A DNA stretch of 64,000 bases from Hymenolepis diminuta. Lineage: Eukaryota > Platyhelminthes > Cestoda > Cyclophyllidea > Hymenolepididae. Under the pieces are notes generated by a model, which was given only the letters and a program-made list of their open reading frames with translations, did not search any database and was not told the origin of the DNA. This document shows positions 1 to 12,690 of the stretch, one piece after another; the stretch's first letter is position 1, and the number at the start of each line of letters is the position of its first letter. The DNA is taken from NCBI GenBank assembly GCA_900708905.1, contig CAADRB010000015.1, positions 2,536,390 to 2,600,389 of the forward strand, written 5' to 3'. The position numbers were made by a program, and so were the translations under genes.

Positions 1-2869
1 GATATGGCACTTAAAAACATTTTTTTTCAAGTGACTTCAATAAATGGATACCAACATAAACATTTTTCCAGTTATTTTTCATTTTCAGGCATTTGATTTC
101 AAACCTCCAAGTTTAAATTTAGGCAATTTTAACATAATTTTAGCTGAACGATAATTAACAGATCAAATAAAAGTGTGAACCTCAATCTTCAATAAAAATA
201 TTAAAGTTTTGAGAGAGTGGTCTGGAGTGTCAAGGCAAGCCTCATTTTAGAATTGTAAAATTAATTCTAATTTAATTAATTGTTGAAATTAATTAAGTAC
301 GAAATGAAGATTCTTAGGTTTATGATCTCATTTTTCAGAGTTAAAGACTCGAATAACTATTTTCCAGTGACATTGTAAACAGAAGTGAACACAAAAGAGC
401 ACAAAAACGAATCAGAGTAGTATCAATATCCATTTGATTAGATTAACTGATCGAACAGTTCTGAATATCTAGACAGGCACTCATGCGAAATCCAGATAAT
501 TCAAATAAGATAAATTAAATTTTGAAATATTTGGATATCAGAACGTGATTTATACCCCTTGTGAGAAACGGAACAACTTAATGCCTCCAGATCTCAAATA
601 AAATACGACACTTTACATTCTTACTTCATTATAAACATCTGTTCATCTCTTCATTTCATCCGTTATTGGACGACACTGTTGTTTTACTTGCTTAGATGCT
701 ATTTCAGGAATAAATCTTGTAAAGGCATTTACATCCCCATGGATAACAATAAAGCACATCCAATGTTGCACATGTTCATATTGTGCACTTTAAATGCCTC
801 TCTACGAGAAATCAGATATGACGATCCCAACAATGGAGATGTACGTCGATCTAACCGATTGTGCTAATTAATCAAGAGGGGAAAAGTGTTCATTTTTTAC
901 CATCCAGATTCACCAAATGATTGAATTGTTCTTTTGTGTAACCCATCTGCGGATACTTTGGAAATTCGGCAGAATTTATTTTGCAAAAGTACAATAGCAA
1001 ATCGGTTATGAATAACATATTCAATGACAAGTGTTCAAGTTAGAATAATTATTCGATACAGAACAGTATTCTGATGTTTCTTCTTTTTAAATAATTGGTA
1101 AAATTTATGCTTTATCGTGATTGTGAAACACATCCAATAGTCACGAGAAATCGATTTGGATCTTAACAATATTGCTAATTTGCTTTTATTAATACCAAAT
1201 GCATAAATGTAAACTTTGATTTTAATTTAGGGGAATTCATTATTCGAATGAAAATTTCAGAAGAGAAAATGCTGCCCAATAAAATTTTTACTCATTTGTA
1301 TCAAATTCTAATTATTTAACTATAATATTGTAATATCTGTATTTAATAGCAAAATCCGTTTTAGGATTTAAAAAAAAACAGAAATTAGCAACGGATCTTA
1401 AATTTCTTTCAGAAATTATTAAACCAGGATAATGGAAGTTGAGATTATGTTAATATAATGAATATGAAATTTATCACATGATAAATTCATCCGTTTATTT
1501 GAATACTTAACTCGGTGAATGATTTAAACAAGAATTCGGCTGAAATAAATATATCTTATTAATTTTTTTATTTAATAGTTCTATTTCATGCAAAGCAGTT
1601 AGCTAAGAATAGTGATATTGTTGTAAATAACATTTCATCTTTTAATTGGAAGAGTAAAAAGCACTTTTGGATGTGTTAAATTGCAGCCAAATGTGAAAAC
1701 TGTTTATCTAAGTGGAAATTTTGACTTAAAACACCGCGTTTTGATTAAGATGTCTAGACACTGAATTTTAAATTACGTAGTTTTAAAGAAAACGCTACAC
1801 AAATAAACTTTCAAACGTAAAATACGCAAAAGCACCACTTTTCTCTTCCAAGAGGCCTTTTTACTTTCAACAAACTTACCATTTGGAAAAATGTTTGTCA
1901 CGAGCACGGTGGCCATTCAGAAGTCAATACGGATAAGATTAATTATCATTAACAAATTTTAAACCAAAATAAACTTCTGTTGATAGTCTAGCTTTTATCA
2001 AATTGAATTAAATTGAATTTTTTTTTGAAAGTTACTTTATATTTTATCAATTTAGAAATACAGTTGGTTTAAATGAGTTATTTTTAAATCTGATCATGTA
2101 AACAACCAGTTTGCCTAGTTACCTAACAAAAAAAAATTGACAAATCAAAATATTCTCTAATTTTCCACTGTTAAATAAAACAGTCAGTTGTTTCACATTC
2201 TTTAATTCCAAAACCATCCTTCATAAGTAGCGAAATCTGTCTTACATTAAAACTAACACATAAAATGATGATTTATTTTAAAATTTGATAATAATTATTA
2301 ACCGAACCAGTTAATTTCTCATTTAAAATGTGAAATTTATTAAAAAATAATAAGAAAACTTTTTTCTCACTTTACATTCCAAACGAAAAATAACGAGAAC
2401 AAAATAATTTAAAAACATCAGGCTGTTATAATTATAATTGTTATATACATTTAGGTGATGAAAATACCGAAATGCATGCTTAAATCATAATGGCCCGTTT
2501 TTCTTAAAACCCTTGTCTGGCTGAATTGTCTCCAAAGAGGATTCATTCCCGATCTTTAATTAAAGATGTCCTGAGTTTACCTATATCATCTATGTTTTTA
2601 CTATTCGTTAGTAAGAGATCGGAATCAGTGAAGGGCAGGATATATGTGTAGTTTGCCAAATTATCTTTGAATATATTTAACGAATTTCCGATCATTTCAA
2701 ATAATATCGCCAACTTAACAAGTTCTTAAATGTAAACGCAATTAGAACTTACATGTATTTGCCAGATATCCGACTAGATAAGGTTATTAGACCTTGAGAT
2801 AAAAAAATAGTGTGTTTTATTCAGTGCGCTAAGAATTATTTCAAAATAAATATGGGATGGACTTACTCA
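1..2869. other. AT-rich non-coding flank, no gene seen
   Basis: Strongly AT-rich sequence with many homopolymer A/T runs. The only ORF of note (62 codons near 679-867) has no recognisable domain, is not flanked by convincing splice sites and looks like chance. No RNA gene, repeat copy or coding exon was recognised here. Confidence 0.5.
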
Positions 2870-3170
2870 AGCAGAGGAGAGAGGGAAGCATTGCCATCGC
2901 GTTTAGAAGTAAATCCACACCGCCAGGCAATAGTCGCGTAAATAGGACAGAAGTGAAGAGGAAACTTTCCCCTGTCTTCTACGCACCACGATGTTTACAC
3001 CTTTTGGTGCGAACGTGCTAATCGCCAGGACACCGGAGGTGGTGTTTGATGAAGCACCGCATGAGGCCAAAATGGCGCGCTCCCTAATTGGTTCGCTGGT
3101 GTGTGTGGTCAGTCGGATGAAGGCCTGCCATCGCGCGTTACTCCACCAGTACTTTTTCGATTTTCTGAAT
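2870..3170. promoter_or_regulatory. GC-rich island, candidate promoter or 5' exon
   Basis: About 300 bases clearly richer in G+C and CpG than anything within several kilobases. It contains GCGCGC, GCCATCGCG and a YY1-like word CCAAAATGGCGCG near 3066-3078, a motif often found just downstream of transcription starts in animals. Overlapping ORFs on both strands (90 codons on +, 117 codons on -) are unrecognised and may only reflect the composition. One + strand frame, ATG at 3117 to a weak GT at 3149, would end in the phase needed to join the first placed mannosidase exon at 15,818, but the donor is poor. This is the best candidate in the window for the 5' end of that gene; it could equally be an unrelated gene fragment. 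Confidence 0.3.
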
Positions 3171-3520
3171 GCTGAAATTTCTCTGCTGTGCTTGACGAAA
3201 TGCCCTTTTTTCAAGTGTTGGGGAATATTTAATTTTCTATATTTTGCTTTGGGCAAACATTAACATTTAAATTTGACATTAACTCCAAAATTTACTTTGT
3301 TTAATACTATTCTCACTTCATAAAATATCTTTCAAAACAATGAAAATCGTTATTTAATAATAATGTATTTAAATTATTATCAACAGTATGCGCGTTTTCT
3401 GATTATTTTTTGATACTTTTTAAACTTTTCCTAAATTAATCTGATAAGATCAAACATATAAAAAATAAAATTTTTGCATAAATTGAAAGAGAATAGATCT
3501 TAGTATCTGGAAGGTATGAC

Positions 3521-3540
3521 TAGGCTAGATTCCTAGCCTA
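3521..3540. repeat. Perfect 8-bp hairpin
   Basis: TAGGCTAG, a 4-base ATTC loop, then CTAGCCTA. Perfect inverted repeat in non-coding DNA; no associated gene or element end was identified. Confidence 0.6.
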
Positions 3541-6500
3541 TTCAAATAATTTTAAACCCTTGGTAGAAAAGTTAAACTCTTCGAATTGCGAATTGCAGTA
3601 AATATATTTCAGCACATTGGAAACCCATCTTCATGAAAGTGTCATGAAATAATCATTACTAGTTACATTAATGATCTACACGTTTTAATCAGTTCTCCGT
3701 TCCATGACCTTACTAAGACCTTAAAAACGCCAAAACATCTATGTCAGCGTATAGCAATCAGGCCATGTGGTACTAACATTAATTTCCCTCCCCTTGCAGA
3801 CTCTGCTTCTGTATTCTTCCAATTTTGATTTATACTTAATTTTTGGTGTTTTACCTTAAAGAAAATCGCTTACTTTATAAGAGGATTTTAGATTTGAAAA
3901 TTCTAGCTACATTTTCTTACAAGACCCTCACACACACAGACGGACCACTAAGAGAAACTTCCACAAAATGAAACTAATGTTTCCTGTTAACTAAATAAAC
4001 CCATCTAATTTGTTTCCTGCTTTAAATGTTGTATGTATGAATCTCTTGGTTTAATGGGACTAGAGTGTGAACATTCTAGTAAGCAGTCGGAAGCATTAAT
4101 TCAAAGCCGCTACCTAAGTGCCAAACCATAGCCATTTCGCCTGAAGTTCTGATGCGCATTATTATTCTGGGTCATTTAAAGTACGCACATAGACTTATTG
4201 ATAAAATAGTAATTATATCCATCATGTGAATAAACACTCTGGATGTAGTTTTCATTGAGATAAAAATCTTATTAGATGAAATGTGATTTATAAAATGAAT
4301 TTCAATCGCAGCTCCTACATTTCAGCTAGAATAAACAATTTATGATATCAAGTCACCAACAATGAAACTTGTGCTTAAAAAGATACCCAATTGTCCATAA
4401 AACTGAAGATTATTGCAAGTTTTATTCAAATCTTACATTGAACTGTGATACTATTAATGAGACCTTTTCCGCTTGTCTTTACTATGTTTATATTCTCTAT
4501 ATTTTGATTTTAGAACTAATCGTTATACACCTCGGCATTTTTTACTATACTTTTCCCTAAAGTTAGATCGACCTCAAATATTGACTTTGGCTGCATTTCT
4601 GTCAACATTGCTGATTAAGAGGTGTTGCATACATGTCTAGGAATGTTATGCCTAATTTTCCTTCAAATTTCTTACCCTTAAGTGATTTTGTAATTTTGAT
4701 ATTCGTTTGATATTGACATGTAAATACAAATAATATCCGTTCTCATTAATAAAAATTATTCTTTTATAAGATTACGAGTGCTTATCTTTAATTTATCTCT
4801 AAATAATCGCCACAGTTACGTATTACTCTTATCGTAGCATCCGAACATTAGTATTACCCATCAACAAGTAATTTTTAAGCGGAAGATTTAATATTTATAA
4901 TAGTCTTTATCAATGAAAACGAATTTGCAGCCAGGGTAGCAAGAATAAGAAATATAATTTCAGAAGATCTTCTCCTGGTAAAGTTTATTTACTTTCATAC
5001 ATTTTTAATGTCCTATAACGGTTTTAATTCGTGATTTAAATACTGCATAGCGTTATTTTTTATACAGAACTACACAAAACAGTTTCGCATTTTTGTTTGA
5101 CCTCTTTTTGACAAAAATAAATTATTTCCAATTAGGACTTTATGACATTCTGCTATCGCCGGATTTTAACAAAAAATACTCGAAAAAGACGGTCTATTTT
5201 TATTTCTGTCTGACCCAGGAGAAAGCTAGTTTAGTCTTTTACTAAAATCCGCTATGACAACATGAATACATTTTATGCCATGACTTCAGCTATACTTCGA
5301 TAGTATATAACCAGGATAAGAATAAATAATAAAAGTCACAATATTATAATAATGGGTAAAATTTCTCTTAATTCTTATATAATTAATTTATAAAATTGTG
5401 AAAACCGAGGTATTTTTGACCAGGTAAAATACTTTTCCTCTAAGGAGTGTCTGTGAATTGAGAATATGGCAGGCTAATGTAATCACTGTCATCTTATAAT
5501 TGACGTCCTTAACATTTACGCAAAATGTATTCCGCTTTTTTTAAATATTCGTTTTATTGGTTGCAATATTATTAATTTTTTACTGAATAGACTCCAATTA
5601 TCAGGCGATCAAGCACATACGTTTATAGTTATCACCGATTAGATCATTTATCAACGTGTCCTCGCTCATCTTCATTTTAGCAATTTAAGTGCACAAGTTT
5701 GATAATGGCTTCTAATTGGTAAAAGAATAACATAAATGTCTATCCTTGTTTTACAAAGAAATGTGAAAAGGATCAGCGTAATAAAAGGCTTTATTTGAAT
5801 TTTGAATTATATATCAGCATTTACAAGCAATTTCTATGAAAATCGTTCGGAACTTCTTTATAGAACTTGGAACTTCGAATTTTGTATAAGATTTGTTGCC
5901 CATCTATTCATTGATTCAAGGAAGATACCCCTCCTTATTATCCACCGTCATCTTTGCACCCGCACGACGTTGCACTCCAAACTTGGTTTTGTGCCAAAAA
6001 AATTGAAGATTTTAGACCTTTCAAATGTTCTGATACCTTTTATAATTAATTTCTTTTCAGTCGTCGTACTGCGTCCTTCAGTGGATTTGAGTTTTTCACG
6101 AACACAATTAACTGTGATTTAACATAAATTTCGACTTTTCTACGTCTCTATTTTTCTCTTTTATCGGAAAATTCTAACTATTGGTAGAAGAATCATTAAC
6201 GTCTTTTTTATTTACGTCATATGTTGTTATCGTCTTATACGGTGAATTTTCTCCATCCAACTTTTTCGCTCATTATTCTTATATCTGTCTGATTCTTTTA
6301 GTAGAGACGCATTTTTTCTATAATAATGGCATGCGAAATATAGTTTAGCTATCAGAGTTTTACTTTTACTGTCGTTCTTTCGGAAATAAAAGAGCATTTG
6401 AAAACGTTTTGCATGCCATTTGTTCTTGAACGCATATAAGAATAAAGAAATAAGTAAAAGTTGACAATAACGTGTGCTAGATTTGTCCGAAAACAAAAGG

Positions 6501-9500
6501 AAAACGCCCAGATCAATCCATGTTTATGAAAAAGAATTTATGGTGGAACTTATTCACAACTTCTTCACTATATGCCTCCAAAATTTGTTTATTCCAGCCT
6601 GGGCTATATTGATGTAAATTTTGTTTAAGCTGTCTTTTTATTAATTATAATCTGCAATTATTTACAAAACGGTTACATTTTAACCCCTATTACGCAATCA
6701 GTCGAATTGGGAGATCTTAAAATTGAAAATTTGCCTTATGGAATCAACTTTGAGTGAATACTGCTTATTGAGCTGAGATAAGTTAAATCAATGTTTCAAA
6801 TCCTATTTTATACCGGCAGAAATGGAGGAGGGAGCAATACCACCACCCATTCTCCAAAATTGTTCTTCCTCGTACTGTAAAACAAGTGGGATTGGTGAAT
6901 GCAAACCTTAGTTTAAAGAAATCCGTATTTACTGTAGATATTCTCCAATCATCCTTAAAGGTAATCTTCAATCGCAATGAACATCTCAAATTTATTTATG
7001 AAAGGAAAGGACAAAATGATGCCTTTTTTAATAATCAAACTTCATGTTTTTATCTTCCTCACCCACCCAGTTTTAAAGCTAATTCTAAGTGATCTTTTCT
7101 GACGAACAGACTATGTCCGAACAAGATGGAGTTATCTCAAGGTAAATTTGGTGAACAAGGTAAAATCCCATGATTTTGTACTAATTGTCATCAAATCTAC
7201 TATTGAAATTAATTTCAAGCTTGAATACTTATTTAATCTAAGAAAAGAATTATTTAAAAAAGTTATCAAAATAACTAAATAAACTAATTAAAATAAGAAT
7301 AATGAAATTATTTAAACAGACTTAATTGCATTCACTTTGACAAATCGTAACAAGGATACAAATTGGACAAAATGATGCATTGATTTCAAATTCTTGTACA
7401 GTGGATTGAGCCAACCTCTAAACTCAATAACTACCTTCTAGTCTTTATATGTAATGTTTTGCTCTGAAGGTCATATTTATATAATTAGTTTCACGGACGC
7501 CAATTTTGCACAGCAGTCTTGACTTCGAAAAGGCATAAGTTGTATTACATCTGGTCGCAAAATTTAGAGGAAGTTCCTTTATATTAGCCATTTTCTCACG
7601 TTTGATTCACATTTTTAACTTTTACCACCTAATTACATTGTGCTTTACGCAGAATTTTTACTCTGTATATCAGAGTCAGTTATCGCTGCTGAACATTGAT
7701 TACCACAAAAACAGACTTGAAAGTTCCATAGGCCACTTAGATGTAATAAAAAGGTGAGAATTAAGCGTCGGTTATTCTCTTAAGTGAACCTTCAACATCG
7801 GTATGAATAGGGGGGTTTAGTTAACACTCTTGGATATTTCAGTTGGAGCTTCAGACCAAACTTTATACATTTTCCGATTCACATAATTGAAGAAGGCATT
7901 ATTTATTGACCTTCAAAATGATATTTAAAAGAAGTTTTCTTTCCTGAATATTAAAAATTGTTTTCTTGGAGCTGTGAAGTAAAAATTGATACTCTTTGTC
8001 ACTGAAAATAGCAACTCTGGCTCATAATTGCTAGAAGCCACTTTGCATAAATGTGGTATTTAGTGTTTCTACTATTTAAAAATACGAAATAATTTTGAAA
8101 CTACGGTTTTGCATTGGCTATTATCCATATTAAAAGGAATGTGATCATAAGGTTTTTTTATGATGTTTCTAAATACCATTTTTCATCAGTTCACTTGTAG
8201 ACAATGATCTTAAATGCCACTCAGATCGATCACCTGTCTATCCCATTAATCCAAGTCTCTAATAACTCCTCAATAATATATATTAGATTAATTTGAAGTC
8301 TTGGCTGAAAAAATTTATGCTACCTAAATACAAGTGCATCTTAAAAACTAAAAATTATTATGTAGAAAATTACTGTTCAAACCAATGATATGTGAATCGT
8401 CGACCATCTTTTGTTTGAATTGTTTCACTTACCTTTAGACACTTAGAAATGAATAATTTTACTTGGTAAATTAGTTGAGAAATCTAATTACATTTACTGC
8501 GATATGAAAAATTGCGTAAGGTACTGTCGGTCAGTAAGTGCAGTTCTCGAATGTATCAACGGTCAAGCGGGAAATTTTATTCACTGTACTCTTCTAGGAC
8601 TTAGTGACATTAAAGTGAAATGACAGCGTTAGCAGACGACCTATTAACCTAGAAAAGTCCAAATTCGCTTACTTTTGGTAAAAGTAGATACAATGGCGAA
8701 AAATATAGTTACCCTACATTCAGCTATTCCTTCTTCAAAAGAAGAAATTTATAAATTTAAACGTTGCTCGTATGTTATTCTGTTTATTAAAAAGTAAATT
8801 ACTTCTGCTTTGCGCGCTCCCTCTAGAAATGTCATATCGAAATGGTTTATTTAGAAAGAACGCAAGTGCCAAGAAGTGCAATAAAGAAATAGTTTGCGTT
8901 TCGAAATAAAACAAGCTGTGTCAACAAATCAACGCAAAATTTACATTTTTCGCGTTTTAGCTATTTGCAATTCCTCCCCTTCAATGAATCAATGAGTAAT
9001 GCTTTGCTCAAAACTTTTCGAAATTTTCGAAACGATGAGTAAGAAGCAGCTATTTGATTTATAACTAAAATTGCCACCTCAAGTTTTACTTTACTTTACT
9101 TTTAGCATTATAGAGAAAGTCGAATTTTTTTAAGCTTTCTTTATAAAGTTCTTTGCCCCATTATATTAACATTGGCCTTTCTTTTTAAAATGCAATCCTC
9201 CATCTTGTGACATTGCTTGACCCACTTACGCATAATAACTGATTGTTAAACTTGTTAAAGAACTTAATGAACCTTTTCGTGCCCATTCTTTCACACTTGC
9301 TTCCCATGGCTCCTTCGTAATATCGAAAGTGGTGGTTTTCAAGTGTACTTTGATACAATACTTCCATCCCACATTTCCAGGAGTGTTTTTTAAGTCTTTA
9401 TATTTGTTTTATAACACAAATACAGACACGTTTTACTGCCTCATTTACGTCACTAATTACCCCTGTACTAAACATAACGATTTTAATTATCTATTGCATT

Positions 9501-11652
9501 ACACATTACAAGTCCCTATAGGCCACAAGTAACATAGGTTCTGATAATATTATCATTTTGTCTTCCATGATTCGATCGGGAGAATATTTACTTCTTTTCA
9601 TGAAATTTTTTGTACGTTGATATATCAGTGATTCCGTTCGGCAAGTCGGCGTGATCTGTCTAATCGGTAAATGCCAACATGACTGTCTGGATTTACGCTA
9701 TCTGCTACATGGAATCCTTTAATTGACTCTAATTAAGGTCGAATACCTGTTAATATTCTATTGTTTATGAATTCCTTTATCACCTTCCCACACTTGTATG
9801 TACCTTATAGACGTATTCTCTTAATTTAAAATTGAATACACTGGAGCTGTAAAGGAGTATTAGTTTACTCAATATTTACGGTTAGAAGCTGAGTATTGTG
9901 GATATCCTAGCTAGAGTTAACAAATTTTAATTCTAATCCGCTACAATTATAACTCTTTCGTATTAACACCGATGCACTCATTTCGTTACACATTGTAAAC
10001 CAGCCCTCTAAAAATAATTCACTTCTATCAACTCAGTACTGTCAGCACAAATGGAAAGCAATTAGTCGAAATTCAAAATGATCAAAATAGTATTTTTTTG
10101 CAAACGGAGCATAAAAATGAAATTCCTACGCACTAGTGTTTCAGACTAAGATTTTTTTATAAGTTTTTAAATTTTCATTTCAAGGGTGAAAGGAATAAAA
10201 ATCCATCATTGGTAGCAATTGGTTTTAAATAACAAACGCATTTAGATGGGTATTGTAAAAAGTTCCAAAACTGTAGATGAAAGTCGAGCACATATAATTG
10301 GAAGGGCGATATTTCGCCGAACAAAATATCAAAAAAAATTAATCAAATTCGAACAATAAGGTCTATTTAGGTAAACCTTTTAGAAAATATAGCCAAAGTT
10401 AGGTATTGTGAACTTATCTGATGGCAATATGTGCTCTTTACATGTTCTACGGTAAATGTTAATTTAACCGATCTTAATCTGCACTCCATATAACAACGAC
10501 CTCATCCAGTATCTTCAGATAACTGATGTTTCCTATACCATGCATTGTAGTTTTCTAATGAAGTAATTAATTCACTTTAGCCTTTTAAAGGTCAGTCAGA
10601 TGGGTTGTAATTCTGAATTTATGAAAAAACATTTAATATGGCTTGCAATTTTTCGAGCGTATTTAGAGCGTCTACTGATTCTGCAAACGTCACATTTGGC
10701 AGGAGGCTATTCAGTCTACAAAATCACAGATTGACTAAAAATTTTGGACTTGACTAACGTCATTGCGTAAACGCGTACTTTTCCACTGTGTCTACAGCGT
10801 GCATTTTTGTATATCATATGCCTAATAGCAGGGGAGGTTTGGTCTTCGCTTAGTGAAATAACCTATATTCATGCTAGTCACCCTTTTTGATGTTTGTTAT
10901 CGCTAACACTACAAATTAAAATGGTTTTCCATTCATGTTAGTCAGTTCTAACTCCAAGTTTGGAGGATTATCCCCAATGTTTTTGAAAATATTTCATGAG
11001 TAACATTAATTCAAATCGCTTTGATGATAGGTCATATTTTTACGGTTTCGTTTTAGCTTGAACTGTCTTCTATCGTCTCAGACAGTGGATATTGATCAAC
11101 GATTTATACTCGCAATAGCACACATGGCGATTATAGGACTAGTGGTGTAACTCTCTTCATATTCCTTTGCGTTTTTCTGTGTCCGGTATTTTTAGTGTTC
11201 TCCTGCTCTCCCATTCACTCCAATCAACTAGATTTTTAGTTGTTATTATTTGGTAAACTCTGCTTTACCCTCGACTCTATCTTCAGGATCTCTGAGACCG
11301 TTGTTGTCCACTATTAACTGATAACTATTAGTCTTAATTCTTGCAAGTTAGTATTAACAAATGTGGACTAGAAAATTGTTTGTTTTAGTACGTCTCAGTA
11401 TCCCCGATGGATGAGACATAAATGCTTAAAGTTGTTGAATGATGATGATGAAATTCCGTGTTTTATCTATGAACCATCAATTTCTAGGTCGATTTACTTT
11501 CTAATAACCAATCGACCCAGGATTAGACAGATGGACACGTCATAGCTATGCTCTCAAAGTTGGATATTTAACTTTATTTATCAGATTTTATGAAAGTAAT
11601 CAATCAAAATAGGATGAGGAACAACGTGAGTGAAACCTTAATTGATTAAAAA

Positions 11653-11711
11653 CAGAGAGAGAAAGAGAGAGATGAAGAGTGGAAGTGAAACTCGAGGGGA
11701 AAGATAAATGG
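11653..11711. repeat. GA-rich purine tract
   Basis: The strand reads almost only G and A (imperfect GA repeats followed by GAAGAGTGGAAG). Low-complexity sequence with no coding signal. Confidence 0.65.
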
Positions 11712-12439
11712 GGAGTACCCGAAATTACTGAAATTAGCTGTAGTTATGTGAGATCGTTCATTTAAGTTATAAAAGGAGGTATACTACAAACATAAAAGGA
11801 GGCTGTTGAAACCGATGGTCCCGTTAAGTCAAGCGAACCCAACATTCAACACCACCTAAAGCCATTAAGCGTGTGTCAAGTAGGTCAATCTCGTTCAAAA
11901 AATTTCAGAACATTTTAATGTCGAAGGGTTAGGTCAGATTGTTTCATATTTTTGCGTCCCCTGAGATAATGAATGAATAAAAATTTCGTTAAGAATTATT
12001 CTAAATTGGAATTAAACCAATGTATTAAATGTACATGCTTAAAGCCCTGCAATATTTCAATTACTTTTAATGGTACATTAATTCTTTATTAGAAAACGTT
12101 TCAAGTGGCAGTTCGAGTTTTATCATTTCCCTTTTCTGATAATTAATTTAAATCAACCTAGTTACATCTAAGGAAAGCTTAAAGAAAATAGAAACAGTCT
12201 GAGTTCCCAAAATATATTTTTAAATTTCCTGATGAACAGAAGTCCAATTTTTGTTAATTTGTGAAAAGTGCAATAATTAAGCAACCACTAACGCAAGGCA
12301 CAGAAAATTTGATAAAAGATTGTTCTAACAAAGTCTAACAAGATTCACTATATTTAGGATATTAATACGGGCTCTCTTTACCCGTCTATTATGGAAAGTG
12401 TGGGTAAAATAATGGTTTCTTCGAGAACATTCGAAAAAA

Positions 12440-12690
12440 AGGATAAGAAAGTATGAAAGAGCATAAAGGTCTATAAGAGTTAGAAGGGTGAGAAGATGGG
12501 CCAACACCATAAAAAGGTAAAAGAGTGAGAGGAGGTAGCTATTTTGCTTCGATGGGTACCTCAGTCTCCAACACCGAGGGACTGTGGTTGATTTTACCTT
12601 ATCCTGGTTTCTCACTGCAAGCCCATATTGATTTGCGTGCTGACACCTTTCATTATTAACACTGGAAGGTGTTAGATTAGAATAGATCGT
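12440..12690 (-). repeat. Divergent dispersed repeat, copy 1
   Basis: Shares ordered blocks with 40,555-40,745. At one end both have ATGAAAGAGCATA followed by a TATAAG/TTTAAG-like block; at the other both have GCGTGCTGACA (TGTCAGCACGC on the - strand). The middle aligns only loosely. On the - strand both copies would begin with TGTCAGCACGC, which suits an LTR or SINE head, but no target-site duplication or internal promoter was identified. A 123-codon ORF on the - strand crosses this repeat and is probably an artefact. Confidence 0.4.
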
